DNA of 64,000 bases, taken from contig NZ_JABASQ010000004.1 of NCBI RefSeq assembly GCF_016107535.1, forward strand, positions 152,930 through 216,929. The letters are read 5' to 3'. A model generated the notes under the pieces. The model had not been told where the DNA came from. It saw only the letters and a program-made list of their open reading frames with translations, and searched no databases. Source of the DNA: Psychrobacter cibarius. Its GTDB lineage: Bacteria; Pseudomonadota; Gammaproteobacteria; Pseudomonadales; Moraxellaceae. Of the stretch, positions 54,631-63,945 are shown piece after piece; the first letter of the stretch is position 1; each line of letters begins with the position of its first letter. The translations under genes and the position numbers were made by a program.

Positions 54631-54676
54631 GCGTGTTATTGTCTTTAATATAATGACAACGACACGCCTTTTTTTA
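54631..54676 (+). terminator. Terminator after prpD
   Basis: GCGTGTTATTGTC pairs with GACAACGACACGC (two mismatches), followed by a seven-T run. It lies between convergent genes. Confidence 0.8.
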
Positions 54677-54701
54677 TCCATTAATAGCTAGTTTCTAAAA
54701 A

Positions 54702-55493
54702 CTACCAAGGTATGGATTCCCCTGCCCAGTCAACAAAACTGCCTGATTGCAACGCCGTCATACGGTTAAGCACTTCTAATAAGCATTCTGCGCTGTAGGC
54801 TGGCGAGAACAACTGACCTTCAGCCACATTACCTTGAAAAGGGGCGGATAGTTGCGTATTTACCGTTCCTGGTTGCATGACAACCACGCACACGTCTTTA
54901 AGCGAGCGACTCCATTCAATACTCAGGTTTTTCATGCCCATATTGAGTGCCGCTTTACTCATACGATAGCTATACCATCCGCCCAGCTGATTGTCACTGA
55001 TACTGCCAACGCGCGCGGATATCGTCGCAAAGATTGCGGGCTTGTCATTACTACGCGCAGATTTGGCTAATAGTGGTCTAAAATGCTTGGCAATGAGTAA
55101 GCTGGCTAAGGCATTCACTTGCATGTTTTGTAAAAAGAAATCAGTCTCAACTTGACGCAGCGCTTTTTCTGGCTGCTGCGTCGCCGTATGTAATAACCCT
55201 GCACAATTGATAATCCAATCAATATGAGTGGTTTGCTGCTGAATAACCTCGGCTGCTTGTTGGATACTCTGTTCGTCGCAGAGGTTCATGGATATCCAAT
55301 GCAGATTGTCAGCCTCAAAATCAGGTATGTTTCGATGATAAGTGGCAAATATATGGATATCTTGTTTTCCACCATTATCGGTATTCGCATTCTCATCCTT
55401 ATTGCCACTGGCAGTGCCATCTACTAATTGCTCAATCATCGCTCTACCAATGCCGCCTGTACCACCAACGATTAGATACGTTCTGTTATTCAT
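54702..55493 (-). CDS. Short-chain dehydrogenase/reductase (CsgA/C-factor-like)
   Basis: 263 residues. Rossmann nucleotide site GGTGGIG at residues 9-15, INCAGLL as the NAG-type motif, and catalytic YSYRMSK (YxxxK) near residue 178. A polar, Asn/Asp-rich insertion (GTASGNKDENANTDNGGKQD) after the first helix is unusual. Substrate unknown. Single gene with no partner nearby. Confidence 0.88.
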   Translation of the reverse strand: MNNRTYLIVGGTGGIGRAMIEQLVDGTASGNKDENANTDNGGKQDIHIFATYHRNIPDFEADNLHWISMNLCDEQSIQQAAEVIQQQTTHIDWIINCAGLLHTATQQPEKALRQVETDFFLQNMQVNALASLLIAKHFRPLLAKSARSNDKPAIFATISARVGSISDNQLGGWYSYRMSKAALNMGMKNLSIEWSRSLKDVCVVVMQPGTVNTQLSAPFQGNVAEGQLFSPAYSAECLLEVLNRMTALQSGSFVDWAGESIPW

Positions 55494-55733
55494 GATGATT
55501 CCTTTTCTGGATTTTCTTTAACAGCGTTTTTTCACCCTCTGTTTTTTTACACTATTGTCATTATCATTTCGTTCATTATTCATTTTGGCTGATTTTTATT
55601 GTCTTTACCATGATAAAAATGCTTAATAAATGTTCATTTTTTAACATTTGGCGAAGGCGTGTCCTCATATATACGCTACAATAATCAAGAATTATCTCCT
55701 ACATAAACGCCTTTATATGGATGTTATCGCATT

Positions 55734-57098
55734 ATGCTATCACCCCAAGATCAATTGACTGAGTTGGTACGCACGCTTGAGACGCAGCAACATGTCTTTG
55801 CCACTGACCCGCTACTTATCACGGAAAAACTACAAGGTGAGGATGGCAAACCCATTCAAAAATTGCACCGCCGAGCCTCACGTATCGATAGTAACGGTGC
55901 GCTGGCACGAGTATTGGGCAAAATTGACGGGCGTATCAAAGGCATCATGGTAGTCATGAGCGTGGTGTGGTGTCTCTCGGGATTTTTGGGCTTATTCACC
56001 TTACTACAGACCAATGTGGTGAATTTCTTTTATGTATTGGTTTGCTTGCTGGGTTTTCATACCATTATGCTGTTAGGCTGGCTGGTGATGACCCTGATTA
56101 ATCAAGGCAAGCAGTCTTCGAATTGGTTTGCCAATTTTGTCAGTCCCAGTTATCTGATACGTGGTAAAGACGATGTTACCAAGGCGGCTGTCGACTTGTA
56201 CGAGCGCCAATTACAGCATAGCGGGATGCGCTGGTATTTGGGGCGATTTAGTCATCAGTTATGGCTGGCAACGTTGACGGGCATGCTGCTGGCGATTATT
56301 TTTCTGTTGATTGTGCGTCAGTATAGCTTTAGCTGGGAGTCGACTTTACTATCCGATCAAGCGCTAATTACTTTAACACAGGTACTTGGCTGGTTACCAA
56401 GTATGGTGGGATTCGATGTGCCAGATAGCACCGCTATCGTACAAAGTCGCTTGGTGACTGATGCGATGCCATTGACTGTTGCGCGGCAATGGGCAGGCTT
56501 ATTGGTTGGTAGTTTGCTGATGTACGGTATTGTACCAAGAGCGATTGCTTGGGCGTTTTGCTCATTGATGTTCCGTCGTAAAAAGATGCGTTTGGACATC
56601 AAGCAGCCCTATTATCAAAAGATTTTAAGCTTTTGGCAACGTCAGGTGGTAGATGCTGATGACTTTAATGAAGTGCCCGTTCCTATTGCGCCAAAAGCAG
56701 CCGTCAGCGCTGGCAAGAAGCTGGTTGCTTTGCTTGAGTATCCCTCAGATCAGGATAACTGGTGGCTTGCAGGTCTGGATGCCAATATTAATAATAGTGA
56801 GATAGAGAATTTCGGTATCGTTGATGATCGTGACGATATGGCACGTTTGAAGACGTATTTAGACAGTCATCCAGTGCAGGTCTTACTTGGTATTCATCAT
56901 AAAGCCTTACCTGACCGTGGTACATTGCGCAAACTTGATCAAATCGCCCGCCATGCAAAAGATGGGCTCATTGTGCAGTTGCTGAGTGATTCAAGCGCTT
57001 TAGACTTAACCAAGCAGGTTGCAGACTATCAAGATGTTCGTTATCAGCAGTGGCAAACCGCACTCTCTGCCCGCAACATTGGTCTAGTGAATACTTGA
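55734..57098 (+). CDS. DUF2868 membrane protein
   Basis: 454 residues. A cytosolic start with GALARVLGKIDGRIKG is followed by two hydrophobic pairs (~70-115 and ~168-190), then a later ~60-residue membrane region. The C-terminal ~150 residues are soluble. This is DUF2868, which I know mostly as a partner of DUF3482 GTPases. The GTPase gene follows 130 bases downstream on the same strand. Function unknown. Confidence 0.8.
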   Translation: MLSPQDQLTELVRTLETQQHVFATDPLLITEKLQGEDGKPIQKLHRRASRIDSNGALARVLGKIDGRIKGIMVVMSVVWCLSGFLGLFTLLQTNVVNFFYVLVCLLGFHTIMLLGWLVMTLINQGKQSSNWFANFVSPSYLIRGKDDVTKAAVDLYERQLQHSGMRWYLGRFSHQLWLATLTGMLLAIIFLLIVRQYSFSWESTLLSDQALITLTQVLGWLPSMVGFDVPDSTAIVQSRLVTDAMPLTVARQWAGLLVGSLLMYGIVPRAIAWAFCSLMFRRKKMRLDIKQPYYQKILSFWQRQVVDADDFNEVPVPIAPKAAVSAGKKLVALLEYPSDQDNWWLAGLDANINNSEIENFGIVDDRDDMARLKTYLDSHPVQVLLGIHHKALPDRGTLRKLDQIARHAKDGLIVQLLSDSSALDLTKQVADYQDVRYQQWQTALSARNIGLVNT

Positions 57099-57228
57099 TT
57101 GACTAGCCAAAATGGGATTATCAGTTACTTAAGACAAATGGTTAGTATTAATACCGAAATATCACACAATTTGTTCTACAATAAAAGCCACTGTATGTTT
57201 TGATCATTAATAAATATAAGACGATATT

Positions 57229-58860
57229 ATGAATAATGATAATAAAAAAGAGAATTATGAATACAATAAGCCTGCGGGTGTCTTTGCAGATAAGGCTTAT
57301 GAGGCAACCTCTAATACCACAAACAGCACTTTAAAATCAGCTGTAACTCAGTCAGCGGAAACTCAAGACAATCAACCTTTATCAACTGAACCATTAACAA
57401 CAACGACAAGTATGACAAGGAAAACCATCGCCAGTGGTGAACCGTTAAAATTGGCGGTCGTTGGTCATACCAATACGGGTAAGACATCCATACTGCGTAC
57501 ACTATTGCGTGACGTCTATTTTGGTGAAGTCAAAAACGAAGCCGCAACTACCCGTCATGTAGAGCAAGCCAAATTAACAGACAGCCAAACGGGCGAAGTG
57601 TTGGTGGTATTGTATGACACACCGGGTTTAGAAGATGCGTCAGGATTGATGGATTGGTTAGAGGACAATACCGCCAGTCGGCGTGATGGCATTGAGCGTT
57701 TGCAACAGTTTTTGGCAGCAGACATTGCCCAAGGTGGTGATGCGCTAAATAGCAATGAGGACTATAGCCAAGAAGCCAAAGTGATTCGGCAGTTGCTGGC
57801 AAGTGATATGGCTATTTATGTCGTCGATGCACGTGAGCCAGTACTCGGTAAATATAAAGACGAGTTAGCTATTTTATCTTGGGCAGCGATTCCTGTCATG
57901 CCGGTATTCAACTTTATGGACGCTCAGGATGCTAATATAGATGAGTGGCAGACCATGCTGGCAAGACGTAATCTGCATATCTCGACGCGCTTTGATTCAG
58001 TGGCTTTTGAATTTAACGATGAAATGCGTCTATGGCAAAATCTTGCGACTATGCTCACTCACTCAGAGATGCTTGAGCAATTAATGGCTCGCCGCACGGA
58101 GAATTGGGCGCAACTCTATGATGAAGCCAATATTATCATTGCGGACTTTTTGTTAAATGTCGCCGCTTTCGTACGAGAGATTGGCGAAGATGATGATCCC
58201 ATGCCGGTATTGCAGCAAATGCAAGAAGCGGTCAGACAGAGCGAACGCGCAATGCAGCATAATTTGCTAAGTTTATATAAGTTTTATGATAATGCTGTAG
58301 CAGCAACACCACTTGAGCTACAGGCCTATCAGCAAGACCCATTCGACCCCGAGCTTCTCAAAAGCTATGGCATTCGTACCACTTCTGGTGCTGCGGCTGG
58401 CGCGTTACTAGGATTAGGGATTGATGCGGCCGCTCTTGGGACAACCTTGGGTTTGGGCGCGGCTATCGGTGGTATCGCAGGTGGATTGCTATCTAATACT
58501 GGCAGTATCGCCGATAAAATATCAGGGGTTAAGCGGTTATATATTGACCCTGCAACATTGACCTTGCTAGCTACTCGGGCGATAGATTTGCTCACTGCGC
58601 TACGTCATCGTGGGCATGCGGCAACAGATGCTACGCAGCTAATATATAATGGCGAGGCATCAATTGCTAATACTGATGACGAGAATAGTAATGTCATAAC
58701 GCCATGGGCAACACACAAACTGCCAAGCGAGCTCAAAAAAGCTCGTGGTAAACCGCAATGGTCATCACTCAGTAGTGGTAAATCTGAACAAGCGCAGCTA
58801 TTACGAGCAGATATGGCATGGTCGCTGGCAAGTAAGCTACAGTTATATAAATCTGAGTAA
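57229..58860 (+). CDS. DUF3482 / Era-like GTPase
   Basis: 543 residues. After a ~75-residue polar leader, a TRAFAC-class GTPase domain: G1 VVGHTNTGKTS (residues ~77-87), G3 YDTPGLED and a long helical insertion. The C-terminal half contains a Gly/Ala-rich hydrophobic stretch (GAAAGALLGLGIDAAALGTTLG, written as the start of a longer run) that probably inserts in or touches the membrane. Pairs with the DUF2868 gene upstream. Role unknown; GTP-gated membrane process is an inference. Confidence 0.83.
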   Translation: MNNDNKKENYEYNKPAGVFADKAYEATSNTTNSTLKSAVTQSAETQDNQPLSTEPLTTTTSMTRKTIASGEPLKLAVVGHTNTGKTSILRTLLRDVYFGEVKNEAATTRHVEQAKLTDSQTGEVLVVLYDTPGLEDASGLMDWLEDNTASRRDGIERLQQFLAADIAQGGDALNSNEDYSQEAKVIRQLLASDMAIYVVDAREPVLGKYKDELAILSWAAIPVMPVFNFMDAQDANIDEWQTMLARRNLHISTRFDSVAFEFNDEMRLWQNLATMLTHSEMLEQLMARRTENWAQLYDEANIIIADFLLNVAAFVREIGEDDDPMPVLQQMQEAVRQSERAMQHNLLSLYKFYDNAVAATPLELQAYQQDPFDPELLKSYGIRTTSGAAAGALLGLGIDAAALGTTLGLGAAIGGIAGGLLSNTGSIADKISGVKRLYIDPATLTLLATRAIDLLTALRHRGHAATDATQLIYNGEASIANTDDENSNVITPWATHKLPSELKKARGKPQWSSLSSGKSEQAQLLRADMAWSLASKLQLYKSE

Positions 58861-58898
58861 TGATAGCCAAGCTTGACTAAAGTGGTAGATATGGTTGC

Positions 58899-59915
58899 TT
58901 AAGGAGATGGGTGTAACAATGCACTTAATGCTTCTGTACCGCGTACGTCGGTTTGTTGCAGATATATTGGATATAGCGGATACCTGGGAAAGCTCTGCTC
59001 AATATCTTGCATTAATTGTTGTTGGCGCTCAGCACGACGACGCCAAAACGCATCAGACTGGGTCGGTGCTATCAACTGATTGATAACGATTGCGGCTGGC
59101 ATAAGCTTACTGTCTTCTAACTGCTCTATCGCTCGCTTTGTTTCAGCCAGTGGCAATACATCAGCTGTCATAACCAATACTATGGCGGTTTGTGTACGGT
59201 CATGCAGTAGCAACCCTGACTGACGAAACAGCTGTTTGCGCTTTTCGAGTACGGATACTGCCTGCTCCCAGCGGTCGGTTTTTTTTTCGGCAAACGGATT
59301 GGCTAAATCATTTTTGTTATTGTGTTGTTCATGACTGCCCAAATGATTTGCCACTGAGCGAAGTTTTGCTTGCCTTCGCTGCTGTGCCAGTAGCCCATCC
59401 GTCCACGCACCCATCATTTCAGGCAGCACTAATAAACGCAGTGTATGTCCCGTCGGTGCGGTATCAAAAATAATATGCTCATAGCCGGCATCTGCTGCTG
59501 CAACCAAGTGCTGGCACATAGATTCGAGCATGGCGGCTTCTTGTGCACCAGGCGCTGATTTTGATAGCCGTAGATGCTCGCGAATTTTTGGTATCATGTC
59601 TGGATTGGCATAAGAAGTAATGGTGCGTTCAACTTGGGCAAAATGCTCATCAACGATGATATCAGGGTTTAGTTCAATAGCATCTAGACAAGGAGTTACT
59701 ACTGTTTTTTGGTTTTTGAGCGGGACGTTTAACACATCGCCCAAGCTGTGTGCTGGATCGGTCGAGACAATCAGTGTCTTTTTGCCTTGGTTGGCATAAT
59801 AGCTGGCAAGTGCAGCGGCAGTGGTGGTTTTACCGACACCGCCCTTGCCACCGATAAATATAATTGGCTGCTTTGCCAGTTGCTCTACCAATGCGGGTAA
59901 AGGGTGTAATGCCAT
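58899..59915 (-). CDS. ArsA/GET3-type ATPase
   Basis: 338 residues, one ATPase domain. Deviant Walker A GGKGGVGKTT (~22-31), VSTDPAHSLGDVLN, and DTAPTGHTLRLLVLPE as the switch II region. Related to arsenite-efflux ArsA and tail-anchor GET3 ATPases. No arsB, arsC or arsR nearby, so arsenic export is not supported. The cory-CC-star gene sits 33 bases upstream, same strand, and forms the known two-gene arrangement. Confidence 0.88.
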   Translation of the reverse strand: MALHPLPALVEQLAKQPIIFIGGKGGVGKTTTAAALASYYANQGKKTLIVSTDPAHSLGDVLNVPLKNQKTVVTPCLDAIELNPDIIVDEHFAQVERTITSYANPDMIPKIREHLRLSKSAPGAQEAAMLESMCQHLVAAADAGYEHIIFDTAPTGHTLRLLVLPEMMGAWTDGLLAQQRRQAKLRSVANHLGSHEQHNNKNDLANPFAEKKTDRWEQAVSVLEKRKQLFRQSGLLLHDRTQTAIVLVMTADVLPLAETKRAIEQLEDSKLMPAAIVINQLIAPTQSDAFWRRRAERQQQLMQDIEQSFPRYPLYPIYLQQTDVRGTEALSALLHPSP

Positions 59916-59948
59916 ACTTATATCTCATTTTGATGAATTCAACGTAAA

Positions 59949-60260
59949 CTAGCAGCAACCTACGTGGTCAAAAGGGCATCTATCCATGCCCATACGTGTA
60001 TGCCACTCATGGAAGTTTTCTAAAAACAATGGCTGCAACTCTAATGTATAAAAGCTTGCTGGATTGTCGATACCCAAGCTTTCCGCAAACATGAGTAGCA
60101 TGAAAAAATCTTCTTCATCACGTGCCGCGCGTGCCATCGTCTGACGATAAGGCGCATGATAAAATTCATTTAATCCACTCTTAAACCGTTGCCACCATGG
60201 TTGAGTGTTCTCTAGTGGTTGAACATTTTCTATATTATCTGATGTGTTTTTATTTTCCAT
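59949..60260 (-). CDS. Cory-CC-star protein
   Basis: 103 residues. Contains YRQTMARAARDEEDFFMLLMFAESLGIDNPASFYTLELQP and ends FDHVGCC-stop. The terminal Cys-Cys right before the stop defines this small family. It is usually encoded next to an ArsA-like ATPase, as here. The vicinal cysteines suggest metal or metalloid binding or a thiol relay; the function is not established. Confidence 0.88.
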   Translation of the reverse strand: MENKNTSDNIENVQPLENTQPWWQRFKSGLNEFYHAPYRQTMARAARDEEDFFMLLMFAESLGIDNPASFYTLELQPLFLENFHEWHTRMGMDRCPFDHVGCC

Positions 60261-60312
60261 AATGTGCTCGTATTTTACTTAATTCTTATGATCTATCATG
60301 CCTATATGATAT

Positions 60313-60347
60313 AAAAAACGCCAGCAATTGCTGCTAGCGTTTTTTAT
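60313..60347 (-). terminator. Terminator after cstA
   Basis: AAAAAACGC(C/T)AGCA with TGCT(A/G)GCGTTTTTT, near-perfect stem between cstA and the cory-CC-star gene. Confidence 0.85.
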
Positions 60348-60375
60348 TAAACAGACACTCAATATGGTTTAACGT

Positions 60376-62058
60376 TTAAACCTCACCGTTTTTACCTTTA
60401 TGTAGTGACCACTCTTTGCGTAGTACAGACAAACTCTCAAACGTCACCAAAATGGTCGCGATTAAGATAATAATATCCATAATAATAAGTAGCCAATTAC
60501 CATCAGTAAAGAAGGTTTTGAGCTGAATCAATAGTGCAAAGACAGTCATAACCAACAAGAACGACAATGGTGCTAAGGTGTACCAAACTGGCTTGCCCTT
60601 ACGTAACAAGATAATGGTAACGATCATCAAGGTTAAGGCAGCCATTAACTGGTTGGTTGTACCAAATAGCGGCCAAATAATCATACCGCCTGCGCCATCG
60701 ATACCACCAGCACCAAATGCTAATAACAAACAGCTACCAACGGCAAGCAATGTTGCCACCACACTTTTATTTAGGACAGGCAGTTTATAAATTTCACCAA
60801 ACTCTTGGAAGATATAGCGTTGCAAACGTACCCCAGTATCCATCGTAGTACCCGCGAACAATGCTGCCATTACCGTCAGCATCGTCTGTGATAAAACCAT
60901 ATCAATGCCGACACCAGCATTCAATATAGTTGCACCGCCATCAATAAAGGCACCAATAGAGCCATCGCCAAATTTTTGATAAACGGCTTGCCAGTCGCCA
61001 AGGGTTGCAAAGCCTGCTGTTGCCGCGAGTATCGCACCAAGTGCTAGCATACCCTCACCCATGGCACCGAAGTAACCAACGAATCGTACATCCTCTTCTT
61101 TATCAATCTGCTTAGACGTCGTACCCGTTGCCACCAAACCATGAAAGCCTGAAATTGCACCACAAGCAATGGTGACAAACAATAAAGGCACCATAGATGG
61201 TGTACCGATTGGCAATGCCGTGTTTATCGCTGGCGCGACAATATTAGGCGTCGCAATAAAGATGGCGGCATATAGTAAAATTAGACCGACAAATAACTGT
61301 AAGCCATTGATATAATCGCGCGGCTGCAAGAGCATCCAAACCGGTAATAAAGAAGCGATTGCCGCATAAGCAAACAAGATAATAATCCAAACAGCATTGT
61401 CAGGTAACCCTAAGAATGTCTCAGGTAATACGACAGGGAACATAGGACCAAGATAGATAAGCCCATATAAAGCCGTGACCCCAATGATTGATACCCAAAC
61501 CAGATTCATCTTATAGCGATAAATACACTGACCGATAATAAAGGCGACTATCAAAGCCCCCCAAACAGGTAGCACAGCGGATGGGGTTTTTATCATCATA
61601 TTAGCAATAGCGACGCCGAATACCGCATTTACCATGAGTAATAATAAGAAAATAACGATCATCATCAAGCTACGCACACGTGTACCCATGACGGTACCGG
61701 CAATCGAACCAATCGACTGACCTCGATTGCGCATACTAGCCCAAATGGCTGACATATCGTGGACACCTGCCATAAAAATCGTGCCCAATACTACCCAAAT
61801 GATAGCAGGTACCCAGCCCCAAATAACGGCAATGGCAGGACCAATAATCGGCGCCGCTCCTGCGACTGAAGTAAAATGATGTCCCCATAGCACGTATTTA
61901 TTGGTGGGGATATAATCCACCCCATCTTTCATAGTATGCGCTGGCGTGGGGATACTGTTATCCAATGCCAAGATTTTAGTAGCGATAAATTTTGAGTAAA
62001 ACAGATAACCGCAAAGCATCGCGGCAACAGCAAACACTAGCACGATTGCACTATTCAT
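60376..62058 (-). CDS. cstA: CstA-family transporter (carbon starvation protein)
   Basis: 560 residues, about 15-16 membrane helices. N-terminal GYLFYSKFIATKI, KYVLWGHHFTSVAGAAPIIGPAIAVIWGW and VHDMSAIWASMRNRGQSIG are strong CstA hallmarks. GATGTTSKQIDKEEDVRF-like loop (LVATGTTSKQIDKEED) near residue 310. Shorter than E. coli CstA (701) and BtsT. The family takes up pyruvate and/or peptides when carbon is scarce. Single gene with terminator. Confidence 0.93.
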   Translation of the reverse strand: MNSAIVLVFAVAAMLCGYLFYSKFIATKILALDNSIPTPAHTMKDGVDYIPTNKYVLWGHHFTSVAGAAPIIGPAIAVIWGWVPAIIWVVLGTIFMAGVHDMSAIWASMRNRGQSIGSIAGTVMGTRVRSLMMIVIFLLLLMVNAVFGVAIANMMIKTPSAVLPVWGALIVAFIIGQCIYRYKMNLVWVSIIGVTALYGLIYLGPMFPVVLPETFLGLPDNAVWIIILFAYAAIASLLPVWMLLQPRDYINGLQLFVGLILLYAAIFIATPNIVAPAINTALPIGTPSMVPLLFVTIACGAISGFHGLVATGTTSKQIDKEEDVRFVGYFGAMGEGMLALGAILAATAGFATLGDWQAVYQKFGDGSIGAFIDGGATILNAGVGIDMVLSQTMLTVMAALFAGTTMDTGVRLQRYIFQEFGEIYKLPVLNKSVVATLLAVGSCLLLAFGAGGIDGAGGMIIWPLFGTTNQLMAALTLMIVTIILLRKGKPVWYTLAPLSFLLVMTVFALLIQLKTFFTDGNWLLIIMDIIILIATILVTFESLSVLRKEWSLHKGKNGEV

Positions 62059-62354
62059 CTTATCTCTCCTTAGACAAGTAATAGGTAGCCTTATAAGTTC
62101 AAGCTTTTTAATTTAGAATATAAAAAATATGTTAAATTAGTCGGCGACTAGTGACTTAGCGCACCTGTCCAAAGGCTGTTTATAGAAGTACTGTGGTATC
62201 ATCATCCATTAATAAGGCTTTGCATTCTATCGTTAGCACATGTCACTAGTCAGCATATGGTGAGTCTTTGACTGCAACCCATTTAGATACTAACTGATTT
62301 AACGACAAATGTAACGCTGGTTAAACATGAAAAACAACAAATAAAGGAAGCACC
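62059..62354. other. Intergenic region between divergent cstA and a hypothetical gene
   Basis: Must hold promoters for both. Nothing distinctive beyond AT-richness and an AAAGGAAG ribosome site for the downstream gene. Confidence 0.4.
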
Positions 62355-63023
62355 ATGGCGCATTATTTTGGGTTTGCACCTTCAGATAAATTGAAAGCAT
62401 TAATCATTGACGCTGAGCAAGTGATTGCCTCAAATGAGGAGGTCGAATACTACCCATATCGTGATGCCCTGACGCATCAAACAGCACGTGATCTAATCGA
62501 CAATTTGTTGATTGGATTGGTAGATATTATTCCAAACCCTGAACGTCAAGCCTCGATGCGCAAAATTGTTGGCACAGTTGAAAAAGCAACAGATACGCTG
62601 CTTAACATCTTACTCGGTAAAGAGAATAACGAAGAAGTGATGCCAAGCTTTCACTTCTTGAGAGATCGGGCAACGTTTATTGATAATGAAGGCGTAAAAC
62701 GAGTGGGTTTCAAATTATCTGATGCAGATGCACAAACCATCGAAAAAGGCTTTGCTGCTATCACACCTGAGCAAGTAGATATGAAAGCATTTAAAACAGC
62801 GCTTGAAACCATGAATGAAGAGACATTGACTCATTTTATCAGCCGCTATGCTGAAACGCTGAAACTTGGCATGATTAAACGCAAAGCTGTCCCAGTGGCC
62901 AAAGCCGCCATTGATAAAGGCATGAGTATGGCCTTAAATAAGTTGCTACCCGACCTACCTGATCGCTCTTTAAATCGTTTAGCAAACTATTACCGCCCTT
63001 TCATCGTAGAAAAGCCGGAATAA
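62355..63023 (+). CDS. Conserved hypothetical protein
   Basis: 222 residues, soluble, largely helical; the start follows AAAGGAAG. Segments such as LIDNLLIGLVDIIPNPERQASMRK and NKLLPDLPDRSLNRLANYYRPF look conserved. No catalytic motif or signal peptide. I believe it belongs to a Moraxellaceae-wide hypothetical family but do not recognise a name. Its neighbour downstream is hpt, with a separate promoter. Confidence 0.75.
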   Translation: MAHYFGFAPSDKLKALIIDAEQVIASNEEVEYYPYRDALTHQTARDLIDNLLIGLVDIIPNPERQASMRKIVGTVEKATDTLLNILLGKENNEEVMPSFHFLRDRATFIDNEGVKRVGFKLSDADAQTIEKGFAAITPEQVDMKAFKTALETMNEETLTHFISRYAETLKLGMIKRKAVPVAKAAIDKGMSMALNKLLPDLPDRSLNRLANYYRPFIVEKPE

Positions 63024-63065
63024 ATGCCAGTATTTGATTAATTTTGTCTCAAAAGACAGATGGCA

Positions 63066-63095
63066 TTGGGCAAATTCACTAAAATTTGCTAAAAT
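63066..63095 (+). promoter_or_regulatory. Probable sigma-70 promoter of hpt
   Basis: TTGGGC (63066-63071), 18-base spacer, TAAAAT (63090-63095), 30 bases before the hpt start. Confidence 0.5.
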
Positions 63096-63125
63096 AAGCG
63101 GCACTTTTTACCGAAGGCGCACCCG

Positions 63126-63689
63126 ATGACCCAAATCAGCAACCAAGAAATTGAAAAAACATTACGCAACTCAGAGTGCCTTATCAGTAGCATCGAAGTA
63201 GCCGCTGCTTATGAGCGCCTTGCCGCCCAGCTCAACCTACATTATGCTGGTTTAAACCCAATCGTTATGGTGGTTATGAATGGTGGACTTATTCCAGCTG
63301 GTCAACTATTGACTCATTTGACGTTCTATCATCGCATGCATTATATTCATGCATCACGCTATCGTGATAATGCAGGCACCAATGAGCTAGATTGGAAATT
63401 CAAACCTGATGTTAGTATCGAAGGTGAGCATGTATTGCTGATTGACGATATTTTTGATGAAGGTATCACGCTAAAAACAGTTGTCGAAGAATTAAGTAAA
63501 GAAAAACCTTTATCACTTGAATGTTGTGTGTTGCTTAATAAAGAGCATGATCGTAAAGTTGAAGATTTTGATGTTGATTTTGTCGGTATCAATGTTGCAG
63601 ATCGTTATGTCTATGGCTGTGGTATGGATTTCCATGGTTACTTGCGTCATCTGCCTGGCATCTATGCCATCAAAGAAGACAAAGTTTAA
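63126..63689 (+). CDS. hpt: Hypoxanthine-guanine phosphoribosyltransferase
   Basis: 187 residues, type I PRTase fold. PRPP-binding loop VLLIDDIFDEGITLK (~102-116), flexible-loop region and PPi loop MNGGLIPAGQL (~52-62). It converts hypoxanthine/guanine and PRPP to IMP/GMP in purine salvage. Monocistronic, with terminator. Confidence 0.92.
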   Translation: MTQISNQEIEKTLRNSECLISSIEVAAAYERLAAQLNLHYAGLNPIVMVVMNGGLIPAGQLLTHLTFYHRMHYIHASRYRDNAGTNELDWKFKPDVSIEGEHVLLIDDIFDEGITLKTVVEELSKEKPLSLECCVLLNKEHDRKVEDFDVDFVGINVADRYVYGCGMDFHGYLRHLPGIYAIKEDKV

Positions 63690-63704
63690 GTTCTACATTT
63701 GAGT

Positions 63705-63738
63705 TCAAAAAAAGTATCCAATTTGGATGCTTTTTTAT
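63705..63738 (+). terminator. Terminator after hpt
   Basis: AAAAAAAGTATCCA pairs with TGGATGCTTTTTT (one G-T pair). Confidence 0.75.
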
Positions 63739-63769
63739 TGCTTAGATTTTGCACTTACTGTTAATTTTT

Positions 63770-63945
63770 CTACTCATACAATGCCCGTATTTTTTCTGTA
63801 GGCAGTATGTTTGTACCAGTCACCACGAAGAAATAATCGAGTTGCCAATTCTGTGTCTTCTTAGCGGTATTACTGGTTGGCTTATCCCAGCTAGGATACA
63901 CCCTGATACCCATCTTACCTTTTGTAAAATGAGACTGAAGAATAT
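63770..63945 (-). pseudogene. MepB-family protein, C-terminal fragment cut by an IS end
   Basis: Reading the minus strand, the frame ILQSHFTKGKMGIRVYPSWD continues into KPTSNTAKKTQNWQLDYFFVV and ends at a TAG (63770-63772). This is the characteristic C-terminal ~55 residues of the MepB family (GKxGxRVYPxWDKPTxxxAxKTQxWQLxYF). Upstream the frame enters the IS-like sequence starting near 63944, so the N-terminal two-thirds are cut off or displaced beyond the window. Confidence 0.75.

Noticed and set aside
58899..60260. Arsenic resistance operon
   Set aside because: The ArsA-like ATPase lacks any arsB/acr3, arsC or arsR neighbour; the cory-CC-star partner points to the other subgroup.
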